64,000 nt of DNA from Sciurus carolinensis (GCF_902686445.1 NC_062217.1:81549258-81613257), one strand, 5' to 3'. Shown: positions 39,534 to 53,253, counted from the stretch's first letter. Program-made: numbers and translations. Notes: generated from the sequence alone by a model not told the origin.

Positions 39534-42220
39534 CTTCTGAACAGTCATACCTTCTGGAATGTCCTATTTTTGTTCTTTGACCCAAAATGTATTGCTCTCT
39601 CAAAATGTAATCTCAAGTCCCCATATTTGGTGCATTTTAGAAATTGATAGACCCAGTTTCTAAAATGAGATAAATTTGGCAGCTTGGAATGGTCCTTAGG
39701 GGCAAAGTGGCAGAGGTGAGACTTCAGGTGTGGGTAGGGTGGGGAGGCATGGGAATGGATCCAGGTGAACTCCACAGGTACCTGAGGACTAGCAAATGTG
39801 GAAGCAACAAGAAATGAAATTTTAATGGATTCACTCAGTTCTAAAGTAGATTTAAGTGGTTCCCTTATTATAGAAACTTGCACTTGGAGGTAAGCTACAT
39901 TATAAATAAAAAAGTCAAAAGAGATCATGCCTCAGAAAGATGCAACAGCTAATGAAAGGTGGAAACAGTTCAGTTTTCACTACAAAGAATGCAGTGCCTG
40001 ACCAAGAGGCAGCCTCATGAGGGTTAAAGCTAGTGTGAGACCCATTGTAAAAATTAGGATGAGTGCTTGCAAGAAAAGAAAAATCCATAAATGGTGAGTT
40101 TAAGAGTGAATGCCACACACCCAATTCTTAAGTGAGCCTCATGCACAGGTTTCCAGGAATGACAGTTTCCAGCTTTGGTTGTTTGAGTAGCAAAAAGTTT
40201 TAGCTTATCCTAGCATTATGTCTATAAAGATTAAGGTGCTTATGGAACTCATCCCATGGAAAGACCCCTTTCAGTCCTTAATTTGAAAATTACATTTGAT
40301 TCTTGATTAGAAATAACAAAAAATTCCCTATGGCTGAAATTTCTATTCTATTCTTAACCCCATCAATTGCACATGTGCACATGCGTGTACACAGACACAC
40401 ACCAAAAACAAAAAAGAAAACAGACAAATGATGGAATACAAATAGGGTAAAATGGACTACCAAAGTATCAAGAAAGTGAGAGCAAAATTATTTAACTGAC
40501 CTATTTATTTCTACACACTTTATTTATTCAGTATAATTGGTTATATCCATTCTGTGGGAGTACACTAGTCTAATCTTCAAAAAAAACAGGGATGGAATTC
40601 TTCATTCTTTTTCCATCCTTTCCTTTTCTCATCTAAATTCGAGGATTCAAACAATGCATATTCAATAAATGATAACTATTAAAATCATGATTCCAAGTCT
40701 AATTACATTTCTAATCATAACTATAAATAATGAAAAAAGACAGTTTGACTTAGACAAAATGTAACTTCCACATAACTAGTGGACCTAGGAATGTGCTTTG
40801 GCAGGCAATTGTGAAAGACCACTCCCAAAGGGACAGAAAGAAAGGAACAGAAGAGAGTCTGAGTCCTTCTGTGAGATTCAAATTTATCATTCATGGAAAG
40901 CAGATCAAAACACCCCATTTTTCCAGTGATCTCAGGATAGATATTATTTGAAAATTTCCTCACCAACATGCAGTGGTCTTCATTCTATTTCCTACTAATG
41001 TCCTTAAAAACATTGTAGGCTTTTTGTGACAGCTCCATATGACAAATGGGTTGGCAGCAATCTCTGTCTTTACAAAGGGCTGTCCTGGGAAAGGCTAACC
41101 CATGAGCTTGGTCTTTGTTCCCCCTTGTCTCTTCAGGTCATAATGCTTTGACTATTATAAGCTGATTGTTAGCATCCACATATCATCTTGCATAAGCCTT
41201 TGGAAGGCTGAACCCATACCAGCGCACCAAGCACTAAGTCTGTACAAATGTTCTCATTCATGTTGGGTGAGGCAAACCATCCAAAGCCTACACGTAAGCA
41301 CCTCACCATGGATCTGTTCTTTGCATGATTTATGCCTAGAATCACATTCTATTACACTCTCCCATGCTTCAGCAGCTACCTCTTCAGTTCTGATGAATAT
41401 TCAATACGGTGTGTAGAATAAGCACTTAATTCGTGAACCGAAGATGATGAATCTCTATCATTATCGATGGTAAAAATTTTCCCAAAGTAACTATGAACCC
41501 TGATGTAATCCAACTTTGTGAAATAACAGTAACCCAAGTTTTTATAACATTTCCCCTATGTTCCCCATTGTCAATCATAAGGTCCTTTCCCCTGAATTAC
41601 ACTGAAGGTTGCTATGGTCATAGTACCATGAGTCTGTGCAAATAAAAGGCAAGACACAGGCAGTTATGCAAGTGTCTTCCCCCCACCCCACCCCCTGTCT
41701 TGGTGATACAATTCTATGGTAATCTTAGGAATTTAACAGATATATTTGGGCATATAATAAATTCAAATTGTAGAAAGCTTAACACTCCTATGGCATTCTA
41801 TAAGTGCAAAGGTTATTTTCAACAGGGTGTAAGTATCCATTTCTCGAAAATACTTAAGTAAAATGTTTCCATATTCCAGAGTAGACCCTTTAGGTATAGA
41901 GCTCAATTTTCAAAAACAGGATCTGGGCTCTCCTTCACATCAAGAGGTAAAAGATATTCTTTCATATAAATAAGCTAGTACAATAATATATCAACATTCA
42001 CCAGTAATTTTCTTATTATTCAAAAGATTCATTTAACTCATTTTCAGTGTTTAATATTCCATAAAAATACAATGTTATGTGCACAGCCATACATACAAAA
42101 TCTTGGCTGTATACGGATCTTTTTTTTTTTTTGCTAGTGTCTTAAAGTATACTACATCTCTCACTTTGGATGGCTAACCCAAAGATTAAATATTAAGACT
42201 TTCATTTTATTTATATTTTC
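39534..42220. other. Intronic sequence, nothing recognised
   Basis: Unique sequence. A minus-strand open frame at 39545-39928 (127 codons) has no domain, and splice-like signals around it are unconvincing. A short poly-A/GT mixture lies at 40370-40430 and a C-rich tract at 41680-41697. Confidence 0.45.
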
Positions 42221-42221
42221 T

Positions 42222-42283
42222 TCGGTGGTGCTGGGGCCTCACATGCCAGACAGTGCTTTACCACTGAGCTACACCTCAGCCCT
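42222..42283 (-). repeat. ID-like SINE, antisense, old
   Basis: gtggtgctggggcctcac and taccactgagctacacctc followed by agccct are the reverse complement of the ID tRNA-like body. Part of the middle is missing. Confidence 0.8.
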
Positions 42284-45200
42284 CAAATTTAAAGTATTTC
42301 TAAAGTAGCCATTCTAGTAACCTGAAATTACCCTTATATAGAATTTAAATCCTGATTCAAAACTCTAAAAATTTTCTCAAAAAAAAAAAAAAAAGTTTTA
42401 AAGGAGTAAGTTCTAACACCTGATTTGGAGACGAGGCTCTCTGCCTGCCTGCTGTCTGTCTATCTGAACTTAATTACGTGACTGGTAGCTGCTTTCAACA
42501 TCCTGTGAGCATTCTCTTTTAGGAGTTACAGATCAACCATCACACCGCTGTGAGAAGTCAGTACAACATGATATTCTTTATTAACTGAATAAAACCCTTA
42601 TAACTCGATCCTGTGCTATAGCTATAAAGCTGGCTTGGCAGCCAAGCTCTGCAGAGAGGCTCTCAGGAAAAGGGAGGATACCCCGTCTGCTCAAGATCAG
42701 TTTACTCCATGACCAAGAAAGCGCTCACTCTAAAATAAAGACACCCTGCTTGGAGGTTCAGAATTTATGCATCTGTCCTTGTGTCTATGACGATTTTATC
42801 ACATCTCCAGGAAACGGAACAATTACAATGATGCTCAGACAGGAGCTGAGCTTCTGACTACTCAACATGTCCATGAAATGATGTGGAATGGATTAAGATC
42901 CGGACAACTACACTTTATATAAAAATTGAATGGGTTGTATGTTGTGAATTACATACAGGGTTCACATTCACTAAAAGCAACTGGTTACAGTCTGCCACTT
43001 CCTGTATGAGGCTGAAAAGAGTGCAGCAGTCTGGGAAGGCTGGGATTTAAATAAAAGATATTAGATCCTTCTGTTCCCAGGCTGCAACAGGGATTAGAAT
43101 AACACATTTAAATACCTTAATGTTTTTAGCACAAAATGCATTAATTCGATACTCTGCTTCCTTGAAATGCTTTATGAAGGCCCCCAAGACTCTCTCAGGA
43201 GTGTCTGCCTTCCTTGAAGTTAACATACACATATTGTTCCCCACTGCAAATTTCCCTACTATTTCAAAACAGCATGCCTGACCTCTGCTGCGAGGAAGGT
43301 GGGAATAGGAAACAGAGCTGAGAGGAAAGCTGAGAAGTGTTTGAGATTTGACGTTTCAGAGCAAGCTTATGGCTCCTGCAGGACCAGGCTTCATGAGCTC
43401 ATGGACCGCTGAAAATTAACGACAACTGAGATGCTTAGAATGATTTTAATTAGACCTGCCCTTCACCTGTCACCTGTGCCTGGAACAAAAGGTCATCTGA
43501 TTCCCAGTCCAATATACATGCCAAGCAGCAACTACCTGAACTTTGGAGAAGGTGGGGCAGCCTGTCTAATTCTGACTTTCACTCTAGTCCTAACCCAAGC
43601 AACCAAGAGACCTCAGAGTCACAGGGAGGACAGTGGTCAATACCACATGTGACTTATACTTTGGGCAGTTATTTTCCAGATTAATATGTGTTTCTCCCTT
43701 TTTCCTTTTCTTTTTTTTTTTCTTTTTCTTTCTTTTTTTTTTATTGTTTTAGAGTAGAATTTGTTGGATGGGAATGGAGGTAAGTTTCACAAATATTTTT
43801 CTTCTAAGTAGCATATACATAAACACCTTCTAAAACCTAAAGCCTCTGTTTAATAAGCCACTAATTCTGAATCTCAGTAACAGGGAATGACAGTGCTTTT
43901 CTTTTCCATGAACATGTAAGTAAACCTTTTTTTAAAATAGCTTTTGCATTTACCCATTCCAAAAGAGAACATGAAATGACTCCTAAGGATTCTACATTAT
44001 TTGCTAATGTTCTAAAGCATGACAGGGAAGGATGAACAGGCAGACACCAGGCAGATGGGATAGGAGGCCATGGTAGTGGTGGGTGGAACCAATACAGTCA
44101 TAGTGATGAACTACATGAGGGTCTGCATACCAAAATAAGACATGAGCCCCAAATTCTGCATACCCACAGAAGAAAGAAATTATAATACTAATTTAAACAG
44201 TCAACAATCTATTGCATAGCTTAGTTTGCAACTTGTTCCTCTAATTGATTAATACCACTGTAATAAGGTTTCCTGGGACAAGTCTGATCTGAAATGTGTC
44301 CTTCTGTTTCCATTATTAGGTCATGAGCTACTTGGTGTTCAGCATTTATTTTATTCATCTTTACATTCCTTAGCATCAAATATAACAGCAAACAAATGTT
44401 TGTCAAATTATCCATGTTTTTGTAAAGATTTTGTGGACCTCAAACGTAGCTCTCTTCTTTTTTTCTTATTGTTGTTTCCATTTCACATTCAAGAACACAC
44501 ATATGATATCAAATGAGTAATGATCATCTTGCAGTTTTGATCAAAGAAAGTGAAAGATGAAGGCTTTGAGTTGATGACAGTCTCTGTTCAGAGAGGCCCA
44601 ATCTCAACCTTTGAGTCCACCTGATAGCTATACTTTTCAGAGTAAATCAATATGCTAATAGTTGTGTTTCTCAGGTTACTGCCTTTTGTAAGTAACAGCC
44701 ACCACCGAAAACCCAAGTTTACCATTGACGTGCTTCGATGGGCGGAGCTGATGCTGCCAACACCTGCCACATTCACTGTGACTGACAGCTGCAGCATGGG
44801 AGCCATGGAGACACCCTACTTTCAGAACAGAGGTTTGCCACCGAGCTTGGAAAGGAGATCAAGCCTAGAGTTAGCCAGACATACAACCGCCTGGATTAGG
44901 GCTGGTTCCAGAGTGGGGTTTTAGAATGAAGAAAGCTCCAGCTAAGAAACTTGAGAAACTGATGGGGGTGGACGGGGAACTTAGAAGCACAAGCAGCAGG
45001 GGCTCCCAGCTTTATGGTGAAAAGGCTTTAACTCCTCATCCCACAATAGTCTGCAATTACACCCAACTCTCAGCTGAAAATAGGAGTCATCAACCAAACT
45101 GAGCCTCAACTAAGCAAATGTGACAGAAGGAGCAGGTACCAGCACACGCTCTGTGGAGTCATACGGGCCCAGAGGAACACAGGGACACAGAGCATTGGTG

Positions 45201-45856
45201 AGTTTAACAAATATATGGACAATCTAAAGTAGAAACAGTTTTGGTGCTGTAACCTGTTCCCCCAAAATGCAATAATACTCCACATACTTAGGCTAGAGTG
45301 GCCCAGTTTCCAAGGCACAGTAGCAAGCTCAAGCTGGGTCTTCTTTGGGCTCCAGCGATGTCAAGGGAATGACAGCATGCACTGTGTCTATCAGAGCTAT
45401 GGGGGGTGATGGCTTTTCTTTCTACCATATGGTCATCCTCTCAGCGTTGAGCAATGTCCAGACCAGATTTTGGGATCTAAGGTTCAAGGCGATGATGAGC
45501 AGCATGTGAGGAGGGTCTTTATGGATCAATCGGCTGCTAAGAAAGTTCCCCACACTTCCCCCACCCCATCCCTTGGAGAGTCAGTCTGTCCCCAAGGTCC
45601 TTAGTGTGCTCATTGTCAAGTTGCAGAGAAGGGAGGACAAGCCAAGGGGACAACAATGTGTGTGAGCAAATGAACAGAAGGAAGGACAGCAAATGCATGC
45701 ACTGAGCAGGAAGGAACCATGTGTGGGCTGCAAATGGACCTTGATCTCTGCTTCTCTGGATGTACGGCCTCCCTGAATCTTTTTCCTCCTCTGTGGAGAA
45801 ATCAACGAGGACAATTTCTAATATTCCTTGAGTTTTAAAACTTATGTTTTTCAGTA
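42284..45856. other. Intronic sequence with a pyrimidine tract
   Basis: Mostly unique. A poly-A run lies at 42379-42394 and a 50-base T/C tract at about 43692-43743. Open frames at 43431-43652 and 44652-44924 show no recognisable product. Confidence 0.45.
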
Positions 45857-45861
45857 GAAAG

Positions 45862-46289
45862 TGTTATGGTTCAGATTAGGTGTCCCCCAGAAGCTCATGT
45901 ATGAGACAATGCAAGAAAGTTTAGATATGGAATGATTATGAGAGTCTTAACATAATCAGTGGATTAATCCCCTGACAGAGATTAACTGGTGGTAGCTGTA
46001 GACAGGTAGGGCGTGGCTGGAGGAGGTGAGCCCCTGGGGGCATCTTTGGGATATATATTTTGTGAGCTGAGATTAACTCTGTATCTACTTCCTGGTGCCA
46101 TGTCCCCAGTTGCTTTCCCCCACCACACCCTTTCACCATGATGTTCTGCCTCATCTCAGATCCCAAGAAATGGAGCTGGCTGTCTGTGGACTAAGACCTC
46201 TGAAACCATGAGTTCCCAAATAAACTTTTCCTTCTCTAGAATTATTCTTGTCAGGTTTGGTCACAGCAGTAAAAAATCTGACTAAAACA
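45862..46289 (+). mobile_element. MaLR-type solo LTR with perfect 5-bp target duplication
   Basis: 428 bp from tgttatggttcagattagg to aaaatctgactaaaaca, closely parallel to the LTR at 39096 (shared gaaaccatgag, aataaacttttcc, ccaccatgatgttc-type words). The flanks are gaaag at 45857-45861 and gaaag at 46290-46294. Confidence 0.93.
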
Positions 46290-46329
46290 GAAAGCAAAAT
46301 CTTGAGCTTATAAAACAATAATAACGATA

Positions 46330-46570
46330 GGAACAGTGGCAAGTGCTGATTTAGCACTTTCTGTTTATTCACCAGAAACTGGACTAAGTGCTTTCCATGC
46401 ACTGACTAATTGAATCCTCACTACAACTTTATGAAATCAGTGAATTATTCTATTTTTCAGGTGAGAAAAACCAGCTCAGAAAGGTCAACACAGTATGCCC
46501 AGGGTCACAAACCTAATGAGTGGCTGAGACAAGACCTAAACACAACAGTCTGGCTCCAGGGTCTGCACAC
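46330..46570 (-). repeat. MIR-family SINE, antisense
   Basis: aagtgctttccatgcactg, attgaatcctcactacaac, tttttcaggtgagaaaaacc, cagggtcacaaacctaatg and cagtctggctccagggtc follow the MIR reverse complement nearly end to end. Confidence 0.9.
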
Positions 46571-47166
46571 TCCACCAATGCTGCACATTCCTGGCTCCTG
46601 TGGAAATGAACATCTGGAAGCTTTTACCTAGTTCTGCTGAGCAACTGGGCCTTGGCTGGGGCGGGGGGCAGAACACAGGCACGAGGGCTTCTACTCCAAC
46701 ATTGTAAGACGCGATAAAGTTTTAGCTTTTCCACCAATTCTCAGTTTTCTGCTTGTCATGTGGGGAGTAGATGGACCTGCCACTGCCATTTGCTGCACAA
46801 GGCAGCCAGGAAGACTGAATAGATGCTGAAGCTGAACAAGTAATTTGAAAGGAAGGAAGAAACCATGCTATATTTCTATCTGAGTTCTGGATTAAGTGCC
46901 TCCAATGAACAGTATCCCCAAGCACCATTCTTCACCTCTGCTGAGGACTCATCCAGGCTTCCAGCTCATCCTGGCTGGGAATGTCCTTCCCCATGAAGCA
47001 ACCAGCCTCTCAAGGACTTTTCAATGGAGAAGGAAGGAGAACCAGGAAGAATAGAAAGTCTTTCCATACATGTCCCTGTTTGAATTTATCTCTTTCCTTC
47101 AAGTTATGTATCAGATAACTTTATGTAGAGCTTCTCTGCACACCAACCCACTACGTATTCACACAG
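46571..47166. other. Intronic sequence, nothing recognised
   Basis: Unique sequence, no supported feature. Confidence 0.5.
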
Positions 47167-47519
47167 TGGGTTGAGCATTCCTAATTTAAAAACCTGAAAT
47201 CAATGATCCAAACTTCTGGAATGCCAACAGGATGCCAAGTGAAAGATTCCACACTATAAAACTGGTTTATACACAAAATTGTTATAGATGTTGTATAAAA
47301 TTACCTTCAGTCTATGTGTGTAAGGTACACACAAAACATAAATGAATTTCATGTTTAGACTTCAGTCCCATCCCCAATCTATCTTATCATGTATAATCAA
47401 ATATCACCAAATCTAAAAAAAAAAAAAAAAAAAAACAAAACACTCCAAATCTGAAAAAAATCTGAAATCCAAAATACTTCTGGTCCCAATATGTTGGATG
47501 AAGGATACTCATCCTGTAA
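47167..47519. mobile_element. Old DNA transposon with inverted ends (Tigger-like MITE)
   Basis: The left end ggttgagcattcctaattt and the right end gaaggatactcatcctg are imperfect inverted repeats. The inner words cctgaaat/ctgaaatcc recur near both ends, as in the mammalian element whose tips read gttgagcatccctaatccg. An A-run at 47417-47437 interrupts it. Family name is from memory. Confidence 0.65.
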
Positions 47520-50500
47520 TGTTTTCACACACTATATATGAATAAATACAATAAGACATTTCTTACAGAGTAAAGATAAGGTCTTCCTTTTTTAATCACC
47601 CATACATCCAACAAAGCACTTTACACACAGTGACTACTGCTAATTTTGCCTGTCTGAGTCAGATTGCTATAGTCAGTATACTTCTCTTTCAGCAGCTTTG
47701 TTCCTGGATAAAGCTGGGAGCTAACAGAGGGATGGCTTGCCTCTGGAGTTAGAAGTATAATAATATCATAGATTTACTTGAATGATTAAAATGGTACAAT
47801 TAACTCAATCTGTCCTCATGCTCCACAAAACATGTCAGATGTTCTAGACTAAGTTACAAACAAAGAGAAAATGTGCAACTGTCACAGGCATTGTCTTCTC
47901 CAGTAATATCAGCCACAGCAGAGTGATTCTTTTCCATTCAAGTACTGGAAGAGTCTTCCCTCTTACTTTAACCTCCAAGACTCAAAAAACAAGCAAACAA
48001 ACAAACAAACAAACAAAAAAACCTAAAAAAATCCAGAACAGTAGATTAGCCAATCAAGATGCAGTTAGTTAGTGGAAATCTGTAACTAGTTTTTTCTCTA
48101 AGAAGAAGAATAGAAATAACATGAAATAAATTTCAAAGGAGTCTAACTATATAAAACAATACCAGACAATTAACAAGTGAACAACAGAACTTCAATGCAC
48201 TTCAATGTACTTCAATGCAAGACCATTTGGTTAGCCTAAAACCTTAATGAAATTTAATTATTTTTCACATCAGAGATGATCTGCTGATATATTAAAAAAT
48301 AATAGATACTTTAAAATCACATCATCTCTGAAAAGATTAAGAAATAGCATGTAAAGAAATTAAATTAAAACCTGAATTTGTTCCTGACATTTGATCTAGA
48401 CCTCTTTAAGAGCTAAGGCCTTGTTACCTATTTTTTGACATCAGGCTCCTCTTATTTATACAGGGAAGTATTTGAGCTACAAATCTATCACTGAAGTTCT
48501 AAAATTAAAGGTATTAATTTTCTGTCAAAGAAAAGAACTTTAGAGCATTATCAAAAGATAGTTTTGACTGGCTTCCAAGAAGCTAGCTGTAGTCCATTAA
48601 GTCATATTAGTAAAAGTCAAATAAAAAAAGAAAGGCAGGAAAAAATATCACATACTTTTTCCCCCCTATCAGAAATACTTAAAATGTGAAGTTTTCCTGA
48701 CAAGAGAAGAGAAAGTCCCTATTTCTTAGAAGGAGGGCAGCCAACAAGGTAATGAGCCCATTCTTTTTGACTTGCTCACTGCTGTTCTGACAGAGCCAAG
48801 ACGCAGCCAGGGCCAGTTAGTTTAACAAGGAGCTGATATTTTTTGTCAGTCTCCTTTGTACATTTCAGGACCCTTATCTGCATGCTATGAAGCTCAGGTC
48901 ACTGGTAGAACAAAGGAAAATATATTAAACAATCAGCTAAGCTGATGGCAACAAACTAGTCAACTGACATTAGTGCACAAGGCGACTGAATGTGACCTGC
49001 TGAGCTTGAGCTGCCCTATTGCTCAGAGGAGCTGACCTTGACAAAGCAGCCACCCATCCCGACTGAGGCAGGCGGAATCTGCAGAGTGCCCAGCGCCTAC
49101 TGGGAAAATCACACAGATGTGATGCTGTGCAAAGGGAGTGATTTCTTTTCAACTCCTCGAGTAAATGAAGGAGAGAAAAATATACAGGAATGTTGGCTTA
49201 ATACACTTCAACGGTGATTAGGAAACAGGCAATTTCTATTTCTTCCAGATGCTAGGTTAGGGAAGGAAATGGACTTTTCCTTAGCTCTGGGGAGTTAACT
49301 TTTTCTGAGTTTTGATGCAGGTGGTGTTTGTCTTTTGTGTGCAACCCAAGCACCAGGGATAAGAAGACCCTTCACATAATCCAGGGGCTTTGTCACGACT
49401 CATGTCGCCACCAGTTCCAATGACAAAAATCTCTGAGAAACTAGCAAACAGTGACAGAACCAGAGAGGGCATCCCTCCAACCTGAGGGTCATTTTCCCAG
49501 CCACTGCCTCCAGAGGCCAGTACCATATTCACGTTCTTCAGAGCACAGATGCCATGTCTACCTCAATTCCTAGCACAAAGCTGACACTCAGTACATATGC
49601 ACCAACCCACCATGCTAGCGAGTTCTCCCAATCTAGAGTTATACATTGCTAGAGTCTGCAGAAAGGCAAACAGAGGCTTGTATGCATCGGAGAGAGAAAG
49701 CCAATAACCACATGGCCCAGAGCATCGGGCCAACATTCATATGAATCAGCACTGAGCTGAGGGCTGGAAAGTAGCTAGAAATGGCTTTATAAATGTGCTT
49801 GGGTGGAGCCAAGGTGCAGCTGTGGGACCACACCCAACAAGTGTTCACACTCCGTTTATGGGCTCCCACTTCCAAGGATTTACCCACCTCTCATACAGCG
49901 TGCTTGGACATGCGCTGGCCTTTTGGACTAGACTTTCTCCATGTAGTGGTGCCCAGGTTCATTCTTCCACCCTGCCTTTTCTGTCCCTTCTCTCAGCAAA
50001 TGAGCTTCAGGCCAGCTTTGTAAAAGGCACCACGGAAGGGGCTACTGTAACCAGATCCACGGTTCCCATCGGGGAGGAGATAGGATCTGTTCATAAATCA
50101 CTCCAGCAAGGTCAAAACTGAAGGCTGCTGTAAAATAGCTCAGTGAGAGACACACTGGAGAGAGGTGAGGACAAAAGAAGAGAGTTTTAAAAAAAAATCG
50201 TGGAAACCTTTCACTGAGCCACTTTTGAAAGCATGGATAGAGATAGAGGGCTAAAGGTGGCAAGAAAAGCAGCTCAGGTTGAGGGAACACTCTGGGAAGC
50301 GGCAAAAACTAAACTGACTAAAACTATGTAATGCTGATCTCTGAACAAACAGGCAATCTTATATACTACTCTCATATGCAATTGTCTCTTGGTATCTGAA
50401 ACTGATCCTCCAGGGATATTGAGGGATGACTATACTTGAAATTATCTCTAAATTACTAGTAATACTTTATACAATAAAAATAATTCTGAAAATAGTCGGC

Positions 50501-51256
50501 ACGCTGCATTGCTTAGAGAATGACCAAAAAAAAAAAGAAGTCTATATATAATTAGTATAGATGCAGGTTTTTTTCCCCGAATAGTTTTTCTGGACATCTG
50601 TTGATGAGGTTGAATTCAAAACAAGCCAAGAGTGTGGGAGGTTAACTTAGTTACTTTCGACTAACCACAGAGAAGGCTGTAGGAAAATCAGGAAACCCAC
50701 CAAATAAATCACATTTATATAGTAAGCTCGATTTTCCCAAGAAAATGGGGCCTTTGTACCCTGAAGACAGTGGTACTAGCTGTGAGCCCATGGGGACCTT
50801 TGTAGTTAACCTTCTTGTGATGCAATAAAAAAGAATCACTTCAAATTTAGACCCTGGACACATGAAATAACAAATTCTCAGGTTTTAAAAATAGATACAT
50901 TGCCATTAAGAATACTTTACCAAGCCATCAATATAATTCCAAAGGGATTTCTATTTCTTCTACCAAGACATTCTTGCAAAATAGAAAATTTATATACACA
51001 AAGCAGAAGAGAATTTTTCTGTGCAAGAATTTTGATCACATAACTGATGCCAACTCTACAAGAATGAAGTGACCACTGGCAAGAGCCCAGGTTCCCAACC
51101 TGCCCTCCCTATTATTTGAAAACATTGATTTCTAAAATCATATCACAAGGTGATATGAATCATAATGAACTGGAAATACCTACCTGATGCTAAGTAGAAA
51201 CCACCTGAGCTCGGGAATGGGAGTTGAGCAAAGCAGTTTAAAGTATGAAGAAGGAA
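47520..51256. other. Intronic sequence with small simple repeats
   Basis: Holds (CAAA)n at about 47992-48017, a 10-bp unit repeated three times at 48189-48218, and an 11-bp stem (48270-48280 with 48321-48331). 48950-49550 is slightly GC-richer. About 50380-50440 may be a DNA-transposon tip. No gene recognised. Confidence 0.5.
47992..48017. repeat. (CAAA)n microsatellite
   Basis: Six consecutive caaa units ending in an A-run. Confidence 0.95.
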
Positions 51257-51485
51257 GCTGGGTGTCCTGGTGCATATCTGTAATCCTAGCAACTCAGGAG
51301 GCTGAGGTAGGATGATCGCAAGTTGGAGGCCAGCCTCAGCAACTTAGCAAGTCCTTAAGGACTTAACAAGACCTTGTCTCAAAATAAAAAATAAAAAGGG
51401 TTGGGAATGTGGCTTGGTGGTTAAGTACCCCTGGGTTCAATACCTGGTTACCCCTCACCCCCCCCCCAAAAAAAAAAAAAAAAAA
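51257..51485 (+). mobile_element. B1-dID dimeric SINE
   Basis: A B1/7SL-like half (gctgggtgtcctggtgca, taatcctagcaactcagg, aggccagcctcagcaac) is joined at about 51399 to an ID-like half (gggttgggaatgtggcttg, cctgggttcaatacc) and a C-then-A tail. Same two-part structure as the SINEs at 11504 and 57984, here in sense orientation. Flanks aagtatgaagaag and aagtgtggaaaag look like a decayed target duplication. Confidence 0.93.
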
Positions 51486-51660
51486 GTGTGGAAAAGAAGT
51501 TAGCAGAATTGTTTGGATTACCTAAGTGTGGAGCTTGGGTACAGTTTGAAGTGGGCAGGAACTCCAGAGAGCAAGAGCACCAAAGAGGCTAGACTGTACT
51601 AAAGGAAAACTATATTTAGGACCTGTATGTTTGACTATGATAAGGCTACATACAGTTGTG
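51486..51660. other. Short unique spacer
   Basis: Unique sequence between a SINE and the foldback element, no feature. Confidence 0.5.
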
Positions 51661-52235
51661 TATTGCAGATGCTTAAATACCATGGAGTCCTGATAAACCC
51701 AGAATAAGTTGAAAATATCTTAAATCAAAAATGCACTTAATACACCTACCATACGACACATCATACCTTAGCCTAGCCTACCTTAAATGCATCCAGAACA
51801 CTTATAGCAGTTTATAGTCAGGCAAAACTATCTTATCACAAAGCTGATTTTATAATAAAGTGTTGAACCTCTAATGACCACAGAGCTGTGTGGGTCCTAG
51901 AATTAAGATATATTTTTTTATGATGGTGCACAGTATACCCATAAAACTATTCTATTTTCCACTTTCAGTATAGTATTCAATAAATCACATGAGATGTTCA
52001 ACAGTTCATTGTAAAATAGACTTCATTTTAGATTTTGCCCAACTGTAGGTTAATGGAAGTGTTCTGAGCATGTTCACAGTAGGCCAGGCTAAGCTGATGG
52101 TGGTTAGTAGATTAGACTAGGTTAGGTGGTTAGTAGGTGATATGTATTAGATGCATTTTCCACTTGTGACATTTTCAATTTACTATGGGTTTACTGGGAT
52201 GTAACCCCATCATACATCAAGGAGCATCTGTATTG
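51661..52235. mobile_element. Foldback (palindromic) ancient DNA transposon
   Basis: The left arm (about 51661-51877) is the imperfect reverse complement of the right arm (about 51990-52235). Examples are attgcagatgctt against gagcatctgtatt, gataaaccca against tgggtttact, gttgaaaatatc against gacattttcaa, and ccttagcctagcctacc against gtaggccaggctaag. The centre near 51880-51990 is unpaired. This matches a recurrent mammalian element with very long inverted arms that I cannot name with certainty. Confidence 0.8.
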
Positions 52236-52820
52236 AACTAGAATATTACTGTGGTTTTCACGAAAAGTGTAGCAACTACTCCAGAAAGCAACTACTAAGA
52301 AATGGAGGCCACTAGGCCTTGGTCATATTCCACTCTCTGACACTGGCAGGTGTCACCACTGCCCTCCACAGAGGACTTCACTGTAGTTCCCTTACTGTGG
52401 CTTTCTAGAGACATGAACAGGTCAATGAATATTGATGCAGTCAGAGTATTTCTACAGACGCACTTTGTGGTGCAAGTGGGAGATCTTCCACATGCAAATA
52501 ATTACTTCTAAAGTAGACTCAGGTGATAACAATCCAAAATAAAGGAGACAACATGACAATTAAAATAACTCATCCATTCTAGTCAATAATAACCATGATG
52601 TCCCATTTACTTTTCCTGTCCAATTGTAAAGAATTCAGAGTGAACACAATGGGTTCCACTTTTCATTTACACAGTAGTTTTGATGTACTCATCAGGCAAA
52701 TCTGCCACTACCCTCTTACTGAACATTTTCAATGGTACCTCCAGGCATAGTCTGTTTCGGAGCTTCTGGGGGATTCCTGACCATGACCTTTCTGACCTGG
52801 CTCATTTCTTTCTCTGTGCT
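52236..52820. other. Intronic sequence, nothing recognised
   Basis: Unique sequence, no supported feature. Confidence 0.5.
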
Positions 52821-52825
52821 GCCTC

Positions 52826-53253
52826 TGTTTTAGTTAGCTTTTTTGCTACTGTGACCAAAAGACCTGATAAGAACAATTGTAAGGAGGAAAAGTTTATACG
52901 GGGGTTTATGGTTTCAGAGATCTCAGTCTATAGATGTCTGTCTCCAATCCTTGGGAAGTGAGATGACACAGAATATCATGGCGGAAGGGTGTGGTGGAGG
53001 AAATCAGGGTCCAGAAAGTAGAGAGAGAGTTCCACTCAGCTAAGACAAAATATATAATCCAAAAACACGCCCCTGATTACTCACCTCCTCCACCCACACC
53101 CTACCTGCACAGTGACTACAGTTAATCTCTAACATGGGATTAAAGCACTGATTAGGTTGAGGCTCTCATAACCCAATCATTTCACCTCTAACCTTTTTTT
53201 GCATTGTCTCACACATGTGCTTTTTGGGGACCCCTAATAACTAAACCATAATA
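52826..53253 (-). mobile_element. MaLR-type LTR, antisense
   Basis: Plus-strand tgttttagttagctttttt to aactaaaccataata is the reverse complement of the LTR at 39096, sharing gtttcagagatctcagtc and cacccacaccctacctg. Flanks gcctc at 52821-52825 and gtctc at 53254-53258 agree at four of five bases. Confidence 0.9.

Noticed and set aside
39545..39928. 127-codon minus-strand open frame as a gene or exon
   Set aside because: No recognisable domain and no convincing splice sites; it begins in the flank of a MaLR LTR.
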